64,000 nt of DNA, from positions 62,001-126,000 of the forward strand of contig JAFVCE010000003.1 of assembly GCA_017479385.1 (NCBI GenBank), written 5' to 3'. This DNA comes from Bacteroidales bacterium. GTDB taxonomy: Bacteria > Bacteroidota > Bacteroidia > Bacteroidales > P3. A program made the translations under genes and the position numbers. Shown in pieces: positions 1 to 8,640 of the stretch; positions within the stretch are counted from its first letter, which is position 1; each line of letters starts with the position of its first letter. A model generated the notes under the pieces. The model had not been told where the DNA came from, did not search any database, and saw only the letters and a program-made list of their open reading frames with translations.

Positions 1-1
1 G

Positions 2-1477
2 CAGGTGTTGGCCGAAACTTTCTCCCAGGCAGGCGTGCCCTGCTTCATGGCCGACATGAAGGGCGACCTGAGCGGCATTAGTCAACCTGGCCGCATGAGC
101 GGATTTATCGAGAAACGCCTACCCGAGTTCGGCCTCGGCCAGCCCCAATTCCAAGCTTGTCCGGTGCGCTTCTTCGACGTCTTTGGCGAGCAAGGTCACC
201 CCATCCGCGCCACCATCAGCCAAATGGGTCCGCAACTACTGAGCCGCCTGCTTGGCCTCAACGAGACCCAGGACGGGGTGCTCAACATCGTCTTCCGCAT
301 TGCCGACGAGCGTGGCCTGCTCATCCTCGATATGAAGGACCTCCGCTCTATGCTCGACTACGTCTCCAACCATGCCAAAGAGTATACCACCCGCTACGGC
401 AACATCTCGGCGGCAACGGTCGGAGCCATCCAACGCTCGCTCCTGCAACTCGAAAACCAGGGCGCCGACCGCTTCTTTGGCGAGCCCAGTTTCGACATAT
501 ACGACCTGCTCCAAACCGAGGGCGGCAAGGGGGTGATGAACGTCTTGGCAGCCGACAAACTCATGCTTCAGCCCAAGCTTTACAGTACATTCCTCCTCTG
601 GATGCTCAGCGAGCTCTATTCCACCCTGCCCGAAGTGGGCGACATGGACCTCCCCAAGCTGGTCTTCTTCTTCGACGAGGCCCACACCCTTTTCGACGAC
701 ACCCCAAAGGCTTTGGTCGACAAGATTGAGCAGGTCATCCGCCTCATCCGCTCCAAAGGCGTGGGTATCTATTTCGTCACCCAAAGCCCGACCGATATTC
801 CCGAGAGTATCCTCGGTCAGCTGGGCAACCGAGTTCAGCACGCGCTGCGTGCCTACACGCCTAAGGACCAGAAGGCTGTGCGCACCGCTGCCGACACCTT
901 CCGCCCCAATCCCGCCTTCAAGACCGACGAGGCTATCATGAACCTCGAAACTGGCGAGGCGCTGGTTAGTTTTCTCGACGCCAAAGGCGCTCCCAACATC
1001 GTGCAACGTGCCAAAATCCTTTTCCCACTTAGCCAGATTGGTGCCATTACCGAGCAGCAGCGTGCCGACCTGATTCGCCAGAGCCGTCTTGCTGGCAAAT
1101 ACGACACGATGATTGACCGCGAAAGTGCTTTCGAAGTTCTGCTTCGCGAGGCCGAGGAGCAGGCCGTCATCGTGGCCGAAGAGTCAAAGCCTGCCCCGAC
1201 AGCCAAGGCTGCAAAGGCCACCAAGAGCGCCGAACCAAAGGCTGCTTCGAAACAGGCTAAAGGTATGGGCTCCAAGATTTTGAGTGCCGTTATCACCGCC
1301 GCCACTGCCACCGTGGCTACCGCTGTCGGCACTGCCGTGAGCGATAAGGTTACGGGCAAGAAAACCAAGTCGAACACCTCGACAGGGCAAAAAATCGTTA
1401 AAAACACCACCTCGGCCGTGACCCGAACCCTCACTCGCGAACTTTCGCGAGGCATACTCGGCAACCTGCTCAAGTAG
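2..1477 (+). CDS. HerA-like ATPase, DUF853/YjgR family (5' truncated by window edge)
   Basis: The frame is already open at base 2, so the true start and the Walker A motif lie before the window. The visible part begins just after the expected P-loop (AETFSQAG, then the DMKGDLSG segment typical of this family). A Walker B-like FFFDEAH motif is encoded at about 667-687, followed by the [20 protein letters not shown] segment shared by HerA/VirB4-like ATPases. After about residue 400 comes an Ala/Lys-rich linker and a C-terminal tail ending in [10 protein letters not shown], as in DUF853 proteins. The family is a cytoplasmic DNA-translocase-like ATPase of uncertain role. The gene converges on comEC and overlaps its 3' end by 8 bp. 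Confidence 0.85.
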   Translation, partial: QVLAETFSQAGVPCFMADMKGDLSGISQPGRMSGFIEKRLPEFGLGQPQFQACPVRFFDVFGEQGHPIRATISQMGPQLLSRLLGLNETQDGVLNIVFRIADERGLLILDMKDLRSMLDYVSNHAKEYTTRYGNISAATVGAIQRSLLQLENQGADRFFGEPSFDIYDLLQTEGGKGVMNVLAADKLMLQPKLYSTFLLWMLSELYSTLPEVGDMDLPKLVFFFDEAHTLFDDTPKALVDKIEQVIRLIRSKGVGIYFVTQSPTDIPESILGQLGNRVQHALRAYTPKDQKAVRTAADTFRPNPAFKTDEAIMNLETGEALVSFLDAKGAPNIVQRAKILFPLSQIGAITEQQRADLIRQSRLAGKYDTMIDRESAFEVLLREAEEQAVIVAEESKPAPTAKAAKATKSAEPKAASKQAKGMGSKILSAVITAATATVATAVGTAVSDKVTGKKTKSNTSTGQKIVKNTTSAVTRTLTRELSRGILGNLLK

Positions 1478-3020
1478 CCAGCCGTCGCCGACCAGTCATG
1501 TTGGCCACAACCAACAAGGCCACAACCGCCATGGCGAGGGTCGCTGCTGCCCAAAGAGGAAAGTTGTCGACCGTCAGCACAGCGTGTGGCCATGAGCCTA
1601 CGACCGAAAGCAAGGTATCGACAGCCGTGAGTAGTGTTTGTAAGACCCACTGACACAGCGACCCAACAACCATCCAATCGCCAGCCACAAGCACCGCCAG
1701 CGCGGCCACCAGCAGTACGCTGGCCAGTGGCACAACAGTCATGTTGGCCACAAGAAAGTAGGTCGGGAATTGGTGAAAATGGTAAAGGGTGAACGGCAGT
1801 GTCGCCAACTGGGCCGATGTGGTGACCACAAAGAGTTGTACTACTCTGTACAACAGTGCATTACGAATTGTTGTAACTTGCTTCAAAGCCGAAGTGCCAG
1901 CCACAATGCCAGCTACGGCAGCGAACGAGAGTTGAAAACCAATGTCGAAAAGCAGCAATGGCTTGGCAATCAGCATACAAAGTGCTGCGAACGATAGGGT
2001 GTTGTAGGCGCTGGTGCGCAGTCCCAGGATGTCGGTTAGGATGAAGGCAGTGCACATCAATGAGGCTCTCACGGTTGATGGAGCCAACCCGCTGAGCAGC
2101 GCAAAAGCCCACACGCCAGCCACCACAAGTACGCCGCGCAGCGCTCGTTGCCAACGCCTGCGGCCGATGAACCACAGCAACCACGTTAGCGCTGCCGCCA
2201 CGAGGCCGACATGAAGGCCAGAGACACACAATAAATGTGCAATTCCTGCGTTACGATATAGGACGGTGGTCTGTGGGTCGAGGTCGTCTCGCCAACCCAA
2301 AATCAGTGCCTCGGCCACCGCGCTGTGGCTCGGCGACAGACCGCCATCGCGCAACTTGAGCAGGAATTGGGCACGCAGGTCCTCGGCGCGGCTGCGTAGC
2401 GTCAGGCGCCTCTCGCCAACCCGCCTGCACGCGCCCGAGGCCACGTAAGTCTGGTGGGTAACGCCGTGGCGCAGCAGGTAGAGCCGGCGGTTGTAGCGCG
2501 AAAGACTGTCGGCCGATGGCGGCAGTTGTGGGCGGACGCGAGCCACTATCCGGTCGCCACACCGCAGGGCGCGCGAGAGCGTGTCGGGCTTGAAGTAGAG
2601 CAACATCCGGCCGCGAGTGTCTGTGAGGCCCGTATCGGTAGCCACGCCCTCGACTTGTGCCACAGCGCGCAGGCTTCGGGCTGTGGTGTGCGGCGTTTCG
2701 GAAAGGCAGAGCAGCAGTGTGGCTTCGGGTTGGCAATGGTGCGAGTAGTGGTCGGGCCGAAGGTGGGGCTGGTCGAGGGTGGCAAGGAGTAGCCCCACGG
2801 AGGCGAACATGAGTGTTAAAAAAATGTTAAAAGACGACCTCAATACGACCTTAACCCGACCTTGGCCCCTCTCTGAAGCCACCACGACGATGGCCGCAAT
2901 GGCACCCGTGACCACCATCGCCCAGAGCCCCACGGCCGGCTGAAGGCTGCACACCGAGCCGCCGAGGGCTATGCCCGCCATGAGGGGCAAGAGTGCCGCA
3001 AGGAGCGGTGCACGGCGCAT
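1470..3020 (-). CDS. comEC: ComEC/Rec2-family membrane protein, short form
   Basis: Polytopic inner-membrane protein of 516 residues. It has an N-terminal DUF4131-like part (about 25-190) and the competence-domain core (about 220-505) with the family signatures [11 protein letters not shown] and APSTVRAS. ComEC forms the channel for single-stranded DNA entry in natural transformation. The C-terminal metallo-beta-lactamase domain of long ComEC proteins is absent, as is common in short Bacteroidota forms. The ATG overlaps the nitroreductase stop by one base (TAATG), which suggests translational coupling. A segment of 11-bp repeats lies inside the coding sequence (2813-2878, residues about 48-69), between the first hydrophobic segments. 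Transformation has not been shown here, so the DNA-uptake role is inferred. Confidence 0.85.
   Translation of the reverse strand: MRRAPLLAALLPLMAGIALGGSVCSLQPAVGLWAMVVTGAIAAIVVVASERGQGRVKVVLRSSFNIFLTLMFASVGLLLATLDQPHLRPDHYSHHCQPEATLLLCLSETPHTTARSLRAVAQVEGVATDTGLTDTRGRMLLYFKPDTLSRALRCGDRIVARVRPQLPPSADSLSRYNRRLYLLRHGVTHQTYVASGACRRVGERRLTLRSRAEDLRAQFLLKLRDGGLSPSHSAVAEALILGWRDDLDPQTTVLYRNAGIAHLLCVSGLHVGLVAAALTWLLWFIGRRRWQRALRGVLVVAGVWAFALLSGLAPSTVRASLMCTAFILTDILGLRTSAYNTLSFAALCMLIAKPLLLFDIGFQLSFAAVAGIVAGTSALKQVTTIRNALLYRVVQLFVVTTSAQLATLPFTLYHFHQFPTYFLVANMTVVPLASVLLVAALAVLVAGDWMVVGSLCQWVLQTLLTAVDTLLSVVGSWPHAVLTVDNFPLWAAATLAMAVVALLVVANMTGRRRLAT
2813..2878 (+). repeat. 11-bp tandem array inside comEC
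   Basis: Six contiguous units: GTGTTAAAAAA, ATGTTAAAAGA, CGACCTCAATA, CGACCTTAACC, CGACCTTGGCC, CCTCTCTGAAG. Units three and four are identical to the first two array units of the 83-bp repeat at 18854-18875. The array is read through in frame by comEC on the minus strand. Confidence 0.85.
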
Positions 3021-3661
3021 TAAGAATTGATTATGAGGTCGGTAGCGGATAGTTTGGGCACATAGTGGGTGCCTCCCTCGCGATAGTAGGCCAGGTCGTG
3101 GCCTTCGGCTACGGGGACGAGTTGGAACTGTTCGGCTCCTTTGCCCACGGCCAGGACCATGAGGGGCTCGTGGTTGAGGTTGAGTCCGGCCTTGATTTCG
3201 GTTTTGTTGAAAGCGCCGATGATTAAGCCACTCAGTCCCATCTCGCTGATTTTGAGCATCATGGTTTGCAGGGCCATGCCGAGGTCGATGTAGGTGTAGT
3301 TGTTTGCGGTGGCGTTGGTGCAGGCTACGATAAAGGCCTCGGGTTCGGTGCCGGGCAGTGGCAGGTGCAACTCGGGCAGCAAACCGCCGAGTTTGATGTT
3401 GGCATTGATGAGGTCGGCCTCAGGCCCTTGGGTGACGAGGCGGAAGCGGAGCACCTGCTGGTTTTTGGCCGAGCCAATCTTGGTGCAGGCTCCGACTATG
3501 CGCTCGAGTTCGGCGCGGCTCACGCGGTAGTTCTTGTTGTAGCCGCGGCAACTGCGTGCGCGGACGAGTAGTTGGTCGAGGTTCGGGCCCACGCGCTTCA
3601 CTTTTGGGCGCTGGCTGCCGAGGGTCTCTTCGTAACGTTTTTCGAGGTAGTTGTCGGCCAT
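3020..3661 (-). CDS. Nitroreductase-family flavoprotein
   Basis: 213 residues with the nitroreductase fold pattern: an Arg-rich FMN-phosphate segment near residues 33-40 (RARSCRGY), a central D-x-G-x-A-x-Q-helix (YIDLGMALQTMML) and a GLSGLIIGAFN segment. These enzymes use FMN and NAD(P)H to reduce nitro compounds, quinones or similar acceptors in the cytoplasm. The substrate cannot be told from sequence. It is the middle gene of a minus-strand operon, 17 bp after the DUF2147 gene and overlapping comEC by one base. There is no sign of truncation. Confidence 0.85.
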   Translation of the reverse strand: MADNYLEKRYEETLGSQRPKVKRVGPNLDQLLVRARSCRGYNKNYRVSRAELERIVGACTKIGSAKNQQVLRFRLVTQGPEADLINANIKLGGLLPELHLPLPGTEPEAFIVACTNATANNYTYIDLGMALQTMMLKISEMGLSGLIIGAFNKTEIKAGLNLNHEPLMVLAVGKGAEQFQLVPVAEGHDLAYYREGGTHYVPKLSATDLIINS

Positions 3662-3678
3662 AGTTAGATGATTTTATT

Positions 3679-4137
3679 TTATTTTATTTTTTTCCACACC
3701 ACCGTCTCGCTAATGCCTAAAAGCGAACCGCGCAGGTGGAGTTCGCTCTCGTTCTGGAACCAGCAGCGCACGTTGGCGCGAATGCCGCGCAGCGGGTCGT
3801 AGATTTTGGCGCCGCTCCAGTGCTGCTTCTTGGCGTCGTAGGTGAGGCCGCTGATGAGTTCAATGCGGTCGCAGGGGGTGCTGCGCAGGGCCTTGTCGGG
3901 GTTCTTGGAGTCGAGCAACTTGTGGCCGTTGGCATCGCGGTCGTGCTCCATCCATATCACCTGTGCGCGATAGGTCGAGGGAGCGCTTTTTTCGATTTTT
4001 GCGCGAAATTTGTAGCCCTCTTGCACCCCTTCGTAGGTGCCGACGATGTTGTCGGCCGAATTATTTTTTGCCACTTGGGCTATTCCACTCTGTAGACCAA
4101 ATAGTGTGATTATCAGTGTAATAATGATTTTCTTCAT
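3679..4137 (-). CDS. DUF2147 secreted protein
   Basis: About 152 residues with an N-terminal signal peptide (MKKIIITLIITLFGLQ, cleavage near GIAQ). The DUF2147 pattern follows: GTYEGV, then a VIWMEHDRDANGHKLLDSKNPD block, then YDAKKQHWSGAKIYDP. The start is placed at 4137 because an in-frame ATG at 4164 would overlap the promoter -7 box (4162-4169) and would put nine residues before a standard signal peptide. The family is periplasmic or secreted with no agreed function. This is the first gene of the DUF2147 - nitroreductase - comEC operon. Confidence 0.8.
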   Translation of the reverse strand: MKKIIITLIITLFGLQSGIAQVAKNNSADNIVGTYEGVQEGYKFRAKIEKSAPSTYRAQVIWMEHDRDANGHKLLDSKNPDKALRSTPCDRIELISGLTYDAKKQHWSGAKIYDPLRGIRANVRCWFQNESELHLRGSLLGISETVVWKKIK

Positions 4138-4161
4138 CGTCTGTTGTATTTTATTTTTTTG

Positions 4162-4169
4162 CAAAGATA
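4162..4169 (-). promoter_or_regulatory. Bacteroidota -7 box for the DUF2147 operon
   Basis: Read on the minus strand this is TATCTTTG, matching the TAnnTTTG consensus. It lies about 25 bp before the chosen ATG at 4137. No clear TTTG was seen at the normal upstream distance, so only the -7 box is called. Confidence 0.5.
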
Positions 4170-4189
4170 CAACTTTTTTTTAAAAAAAC

Positions 4190-4220
4190 TTTGCTAATTC
4201 AAAAAAAGTTTGTAATTTTG
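4190..4220 (+). promoter_or_regulatory. Promoter of tRNA-Val
   Basis: TTTG at 4190-4193 and TAATTTTG at 4213-4220 are 19 bp apart, an exact match to the Bacteroidota sigma-ABfr consensus. The tRNA begins 33 bp after the -7 box. Confidence 0.8.
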
Positions 4221-4252
4221 CACCCGATTTCGAGAGAGAAATTGCACAAAAT

Positions 4253-4330
4253 GATCTGCTAGCTCAGTTGGTTTAGAGCGCTTGCTTGACAGGCAAGAGG
4301 TCACAAGTTCAAATCTTGTGCAGATCACCA
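4253..4330 (+). tRNA. tRNA-Val (GAC anticodon)
   Basis: A full cloverleaf can be drawn. The acceptor stem pairs GATCTGC with GCAGATC, the D stem is GCTC/GAGC, and the anticodon stem CTTGC/GCAAG holds the loop TTGACAG, giving anticodon GAC. The T stem is ACAAG/CTTGT. The 3' CCA is encoded (4328-4330). It has its own promoter and is followed two bases later by an intrinsic terminator, so it is a single-gene transcript. Confidence 0.95.
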
Positions 4331-4331
4331 A

Positions 4332-4367
4332 AAACCCCGAAGACTTTCTTGCGGGGTTTGTTTTTTT
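4332..4367 (+). terminator. Intrinsic terminator of tRNA-Val
   Basis: AAACCCCG (4332-4339) pairs with CGGGGTTT (4352-4359) and is followed by G and seven T. Confidence 0.85.
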
Positions 4368-4390
4368 GTGCCAGGGGGCGTTTAGTAGAA

Positions 4391-4415
4391 GAGGGTGCCT
4401 TTTTGGGACACCCTC
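4391..4415 (-). terminator. Possible terminator after the repeat-rich cargo gene
   Basis: GAGGGTG (4391-4397) pairs with CACCCTC (4409-4415) just past the stop codon of the minus-strand cargo gene. The following T tract is weak on the minus strand and better on the plus strand, so polarity is uncertain. Confidence 0.4.
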
Positions 4416-4439
4416 CTTGTTGTTAGTTTTTTTCTAAAT

Positions 4440-7064
4440 TCACTTTATTATTACCACCCTCTTGGCTGGCAGGTTGTCTACCACTATCATGTAGGCGCCA
4501 GAGGCTGGGACGGGCAGCGTGAGTTTGTCGAAACGGCTTGTTGTTGCCTGCAGTTGCCGACCGTTGACGTCGTACAACCGCACACTGCGGCCTAATACTC
4601 CCTCTGTAATTATCTGTCCACCACTGCAATACACTTTCACTTGCGGATAGCCAACGCCGTCTATGCCGGTCGAATCGGTGATGTAGATGGTGTCGTGAAT
4701 GTAGACAGTGTCGAACTGGGTTATGAAGAGCGTGTCGGCGTAGAGGGTTACGGTGTCTGTGCTGAGGACCGTTACGGTGTCTGTGCTGAAGAGGGTTACC
4801 GTGTCTGTCAAGGTTACGGTGTCTGTGCTGAAGAGGGTTACCGTGTCTGTCAAGGTTACGGTGTCTGTGCTGAAGACGGTTATCGTGTCGGTGTTGATGA
4901 GGGTTACTGTGTCGGCCAGAGTTACCGTGTCGTATAGATACTCGGGAGTGTAAATCGTATCGGTCACGGTTTGAACAACGGTAATGGTGTCTGTCAAAGT
5001 CCTCACCTCAATCACCATATCAGTGCTGAAAACCGTATCGGTCTGCATTAGTGTCACCGTGTCGGTACTGAAAACCGTATCGGTCTGCAGTATGGTCACT
5101 GTATCGGTCTGCATTAGTGTCACCGTGTCGGTACTGAAAACCGTATCGGTCTGCAACATGGTTACCGTGTCGGTCAAGGTCACCGTATCATAACGCAGTT
5201 CCACAGAATTTATTGTGTCGATAATAAAAATTGTGTCTCCGAATGCCAACGTCACTGTATCTGTCTGAACTATCGTGATGGTGTCAGTACCGAAAACGGT
5301 ATCGGTGCTGAAAACCGTGTCTGTCTGGACGAGCGTGATGGTGTCGACTAGCACGAGGGTGTCGGTGGCGAAAATGGTGTCAACCTGAGTGAGCGTCACC
5401 GTGTCGGGCATTTCGGCTATTGGTTCGAAGATGGCAGTTATGGTGGTGTCGCTCGAAAGCTGCAACCAGCGAGGGTTGGCGTCGGAGCCGTCGTCCCACC
5501 CGAGGAACGAGTGGCCGGCCAGTGTGATAGCGGTGGCAGTGGCCGTGTCGAGTACCGAGAAGGTGCCTCCGCCAATCGTGAAGCCGCTGGCCATGTCGTT
5601 GCTACGCACCGTTAGGGTGTAGCGGTAGAGTTCGAAGCGTGCTTCTATGGACGTGTCACAGCGTACCACCAGCTGGTAGGGGTTCTCGGTCGCACCATTG
5701 CTCCAGTTCATAAACTGGTAGCCATAGTTGGGCAGTGCCTCGAGTGGCACGGTGGTGAGGTATTCGTATTGTCCACCACCGATAGTGTGTCCCATAGCAC
5801 TATCGGCACTGGTCAAGTTCACGGTGTATATGTTCGGCTCGAAGACGGCGGTGAGTGCGGTGTCTTGCGTCAGTACGAGGGTACGCGGATTCGTGGTGTC
5901 GCCATCGCTCCATTGCATGAAGTGGTAGCCGTAGGCCGCTTGCGCTGTGGCGGTGTCGGTGCTGAGGTAAGCCATCGTGCCGTCCACAATAACAGTGCCA
6001 CGCGAGGTGTCGGTCTGGCCGAGGTTCACGCTGAAGGTGTCGGGCACGAAGTAGGCCGTGAGCGAGGTGTCTTGTGTCAGTATGATATTGCGGATGGCTG
6101 TGGTGTCGCCGTCGCTCCATGTGGTGAAGAGGTAGCCATATTCGGCCGTGGCGCTGACGGCGACGGTTGAATGGCGTGGATATTCTCCGCCACCATCTAC
6201 CGAGCCCATCACGCTGTCGGCACTTGCCACCGCGACGGTATACACCACCGGCACTTTCTCGAACAGGGTGTCTGTCAGTTGGACGTTGCTTCCCGACCCA
6301 ACCACGAGGTAGATACGGTGAATGCCGTCTGTTAGGTCGGCCACGTCGATAGGGGCTATGCCGTTGGCGAACTTCGCCACGACCATCCTCGTGTCATTCA
6401 TATCGAACCAGTAAGCGTAGCTGCTGTCACTGGTCTGCACAGTGTCGGCTGGCTTGTAGAAGAGCGAGGAGCGCAGCTCGCCACCATAGCGCAGGTAGAG
6501 CATATGGAAGCCGTCGCGCAGTGAGGTGGCGTCGATTGGCACAAGGCCGGTTTCGACCGTGCCAGTGTGGCGGTGTGCGTCGTCGCGGTCGAACCAATAG
6601 GCGTAGCTGCTGTCACTGGTCTGCACAGTGTCGGCTGGCTTGTAGAAGAGTGAGGAGCGCAGCTCGCCACCATAGCGCAGGTAGAGCATATGGAAGCCGT
6701 CGCGCAGCGAGGTGGCGTCGATGGGCACCAGGCCGGTTTCGACCGTGCCGGTGTGGCGGTGTGCGTCGTCGCGGTCGAACCAATAGGCGTAGCTGCTGTC
6801 GGCAGTGGCCTCAGAGGTCGTGGGCAGGTAGACCAGGGCTGATGTCGGTTGCTGCCAAATCCCGTTGCTGTCGGCTACCACCAAGTGTATGGTGTGGAAG
6901 CCTTGGGGCAGAGCCGACACGTCGACCTGCAGCGTTGTGTTACCGAGCGTTGCAGTGTGCGAGCGCGCCATGTTTCTGTCGAACCAGTAGCGACATTGCA
7001 CCTGCGCATACAGGCCCTCGACGCCGAGCACCAGCATAGAGAAAATGATGAGGAAACGTTTCAT
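4440..7064 (-). CDS. Large repeat-rich T9SS cargo protein
   Basis: 874 residues with a signal peptide (cleavage near GLYAQ). A WFDR-containing unit is present four times in residues about 25-270. Two central copies (residues 90-151 and 152-213) are essentially identical and come from adjacent 186-bp DNA units. Four InlB B-repeat-like modules follow (about 275-545, each with GYxFxxWSDG and a DTxxTAxF end). Then comes a long Asp/Thr/Val stalk of DTVTL, STDTV and LTDTV units (about 550-795), and a C-terminal T9SS type A sorting domain (VRLYDVNGRQL ... GAYMIVV ... KRVVIIK). A surface-exposed adhesin or stalk protein is inferred. It lies 19 bp after the beta-helix gene and is probably co-transcribed with it. 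Confidence 0.8.
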   Translation of the reverse strand: MKRFLIIFSMLVLGVEGLYAQVQCRYWFDRNMARSHTATLGNTTLQVDVSALPQGFHTIHLVVADSNGIWQQPTSALVYLPTTSEATADSSYAYWFDRDDAHRHTGTVETGLVPIDATSLRDGFHMLYLRYGGELRSSLFYKPADTVQTSDSSYAYWFDRDDAHRHTGTVETGLVPIDATSLRDGFHMLYLRYGGELRSSLFYKPADTVQTSDSSYAYWFDMNDTRMVVAKFANGIAPIDVADLTDGIHRIYLVVGSGSNVQLTDTLFEKVPVVYTVAVASADSVMGSVDGGGEYPRHSTVAVSATAEYGYLFTTWSDGDTTAIRNIILTQDTSLTAYFVPDTFSVNLGQTDTSRGTVIVDGTMAYLSTDTATAQAAYGYHFMQWSDGDTTNPRTLVLTQDTALTAVFEPNIYTVNLTSADSAMGHTIGGGQYEYLTTVPLEALPNYGYQFMNWSNGATENPYQLVVRCDTSIEARFELYRYTLTVRSNDMASGFTIGGGTFSVLDTATATAITLAGHSFLGWDDGSDANPRWLQLSSDTTITAIFEPIAEMPDTVTLTQVDTIFATDTLVLVDTITLVQTDTVFSTDTVFGTDTITIVQTDTVTLAFGDTIFIIDTINSVELRYDTVTLTDTVTMLQTDTVFSTDTVTLMQTDTVTILQTDTVFSTDTVTLMQTDTVFSTDMVIEVRTLTDTITVVQTVTDTIYTPEYLYDTVTLADTVTLINTDTITVFSTDTVTLTDTVTLFSTDTVTLTDTVTLFSTDTVTVLSTDTVTLYADTLFITQFDTVYIHDTIYITDSTGIDGVGYPQVKVYCSGGQIITEGVLGRSVRLYDVNGRQLQATTSRFDKLTLPVPASGAYMIVVDNLPAKRVVIIK
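4747..5190 (-). repeat. Coding tandem repeats (Asp/Thr stalk)
   Basis: On the plus strand, short blocks such as GTTACGGTGTCTGTGCTGAA and GTCGGTACTGAAAACCGTAT recur with small changes. They encode the DTVTL/STDTV stalk of the large cargo protein. Spacing is mostly a multiple of three, so copy number can change without breaking the frame. Confidence 0.7.
6426..6797 (-). repeat. 186-bp in-frame tandem duplication
   Basis: Two adjacent units, 6612-6797 and 6426-6611, each encode the same 62 residues starting SSYAYWFDRD. The plus-strand landmark GGCGTAGCTGCTGTC recurs at exact 186-bp spacing. Near-identity at the nucleotide level points to a recent duplication. Confidence 0.85.
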
Positions 7065-7083
7065 AGGGCGAGTCTCCTATGGG

Positions 7084-8115
7084 TTAGTTCACCTTCTCCA
7101 CATTGATGTCTAAGTTGCCTTCGGTCGTAGAACTCTGCGGTACGGTTATCTTATAGTTCAGCACGGTGTGGTTGAAAGGCGCCAATCCTCCGTTTACGCC
7201 CACCTCGGTGCCATCGTTGCCATGGAATCGCGACTTGGCCTCGTCGGTGAGCTCGAACGTTTTGCTTGTCGGGTTTATGATAGTATAGATAGTATAGCTG
7301 CCATCATATTTTTTGAATACACCTGCCCAGTTATAGGTATAATCACCACTACCATACTCTCCTGTTATTTCATAGTTGTTTACCTTAAGTTCATCGGATA
7401 ACGTACTCTTACCTCGGTCGCCTTTAGTGATAAACAGGCAGTTCTGAGCATCGCTTGATGGCAAAGTATATAGATAGTTGCCATATGTAATAATGCAATT
7501 CCGGTATGTGCCGTACTCGAGGTCTTCGCCAGTATATATGCAATTCACCAGTATATCGCTATTACTTGACTTATTGTTAACGAAAGAGTTAATAAAAGTG
7601 TTGAGACTTGAGTTATCCATTTCAGAACAGCTAACAAGGCAATTGGTAAAAACGCAACCACACATTCTTTTTGCGCCTGTGCCGTGCGGCATTATTATGC
7701 ATTTCTCGAACGTCGCATTGCTTAAGTTCTCAAGGTATACAGTTAAAGAGAAATTGATTCCAACTATTTGCAATACATTATTGGAATCACCAGGTACATT
7801 GATATGTATTGTATGATTGTTATTTGCGCGCACTGTTGTGGCGAACGTTCCAGCCGCGGTATCGGGACTCATGCCAGCACCGCGTATGGTGATGGCTTTG
7901 CTTATTGTGATGTCCCCATCACAAACAAAGTGGCCGGGCGAGAGGGTAATAATGTCGCCGTTGGCAGCAGCTGCGTTGGCATCGGTAAAGGCACCTGTTC
8001 CATAGTAGACTGTGAGGTTGTCGCCATGCTGCAGGGTGGCAAATGGAGATTGGGCCGAAGCGGAGCCGAGGCCCAGAATGATTAGGTTGAGAGCGAGTAA
8101 GAGTTTACGTTTCAT
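7084..8115 (-). CDS. Secreted right-handed beta-helix (pectate-lyase-like) protein
   Basis: 343 residues from the ATG at 8115, where a good signal peptide begins (MKRKLLLALNLIILGLGSAS, then AQ). Residues about 40-75 (DANAAAANGDIITLSPG, then ITISKAITIRGAG) match the opening of parallel beta-helix domains. The rest contains repeated short strands with Asn/Cys turns, typical of such solenoids. There is no obvious T9SS sorting domain, so the export route past the periplasm is unknown and so is the substrate. It is the first gene of a two-gene unit with the repeat-rich cargo. An upstream in-frame ATG at 8151 would add twelve non-signal residues and is less likely. Confidence 0.65.
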   Translation of the reverse strand: MKRKLLLALNLIILGLGSASAQSPFATLQHGDNLTVYYGTGAFTDANAAAANGDIITLSPGHFVCDGDITISKAITIRGAGMSPDTAAGTFATTVRANNNHTIHINVPGDSNNVLQIVGINFSLTVYLENLSNATFEKCIIMPHGTGAKRMCGCVFTNCLVSCSEMDNSSLNTFINSFVNNKSSNSDILVNCIYTGEDLEYGTYRNCIITYGNYLYTLPSSDAQNCLFITKGDRGKSTLSDELKVNNYEITGEYGSGDYTYNWAGVFKKYDGSYTIYTIINPTSKTFELTDEAKSRFHGNDGTEVGVNGGLAPFNHTVLNYKITVPQSSTTEGNLDINVEKVN

Positions 8116-8158
8116 CTTGCTTTGTGTGCCAGTTGTTACCCATTGGCCCATCGGGTTT

Positions 8159-8192
8159 TAGTTTTGTTGTTGTTTGTTGTTGTTTGTTGTTG
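8159..8192. repeat. Short GTTGTTGTTT tandem repeat
   Basis: Three near-identical GTTGTTGTTT units lie in the 5' leader of the beta-helix gene, between its promoter and start codon. Confidence 0.6.
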
Positions 8193-8208
8193 TGATATTT
8201 GTTGCGTG

Positions 8209-8238
8209 CAAAAATACGTCATTTTTTTTAAACCCAAA
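8209..8238 (-). promoter_or_regulatory. Promoter of the beta-helix/cargo pair
   Basis: On the minus strand, TTTG (8235-8238) and TATTTTTG (8209-8216) are 18 bp apart. This is one base short of the usual spacing but otherwise matches the consensus. Confidence 0.6.
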
Positions 8239-8576
8239 GGCTTTTCGCAACTTTTCTAATTGGGGGGGTATTTCTGTGATTTTCAGGCTGTTATGAAATG
8301 TTAAATTTTCTTAACGGTATCGTTATACCCCCTCTAAAACGCCAAGCAGAGCCCGCAAATTTTGCAAAATTCGAGCCTGTGACAAGAATCTTTTTAATAA
8401 ATTTCGGACGATAACAGCCTCCCTACACTCGACTTTGAAACCAGTCAAGGTCGGGTCAATGTGCTCACAACCTGCTGCCACGGTAGCCAATCATTTGCTC
8501 GAGGCTGGGCTGTATTTGCAATCTGCTTTCAGGGCGTTTGAGGGGAAAGTGGAGCAGAGTGGTTTGGAGTGGGTAG
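8239..8576. other. Intergenic region with degenerate 11-bp repeat remnant
   Basis: No gene is seen. A GATTTTCAG motif lies near 8276-8284 and a G7 run near 8262. At about 8440-8465 the minus strand reads TTGACCCGACC then TTGACTGGTTT, two 11-base units that resemble the 3' end of the dispersed repeat found elsewhere in the window. Confidence 0.45.
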
Positions 8577-8610
8577 AAAAAAGTTCGGGCCGCTGCGCAG
8601 CAGCGGCCCG
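8577..8610 (-). terminator. Intrinsic terminator of the porP - gldJ-like operon
   Basis: CGGGCCGCTG (8586-8595) pairs with CAGCGGCCCG (8601-8610). On the minus strand it is followed by a T run at 8582-8577. Confidence 0.85.
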
Positions 8611-8640
8611 AGAAAAGGGAGATTTCATTTAGTGTTCGCG

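Noticed and set aside
4747-5400. CRISPR-like look of regularly spaced repeats
   Set aside because: The repeats are in frame and encode the DTVTL stalk of a secreted protein. Repeat and spacer sizes vary and no cas genes are near.
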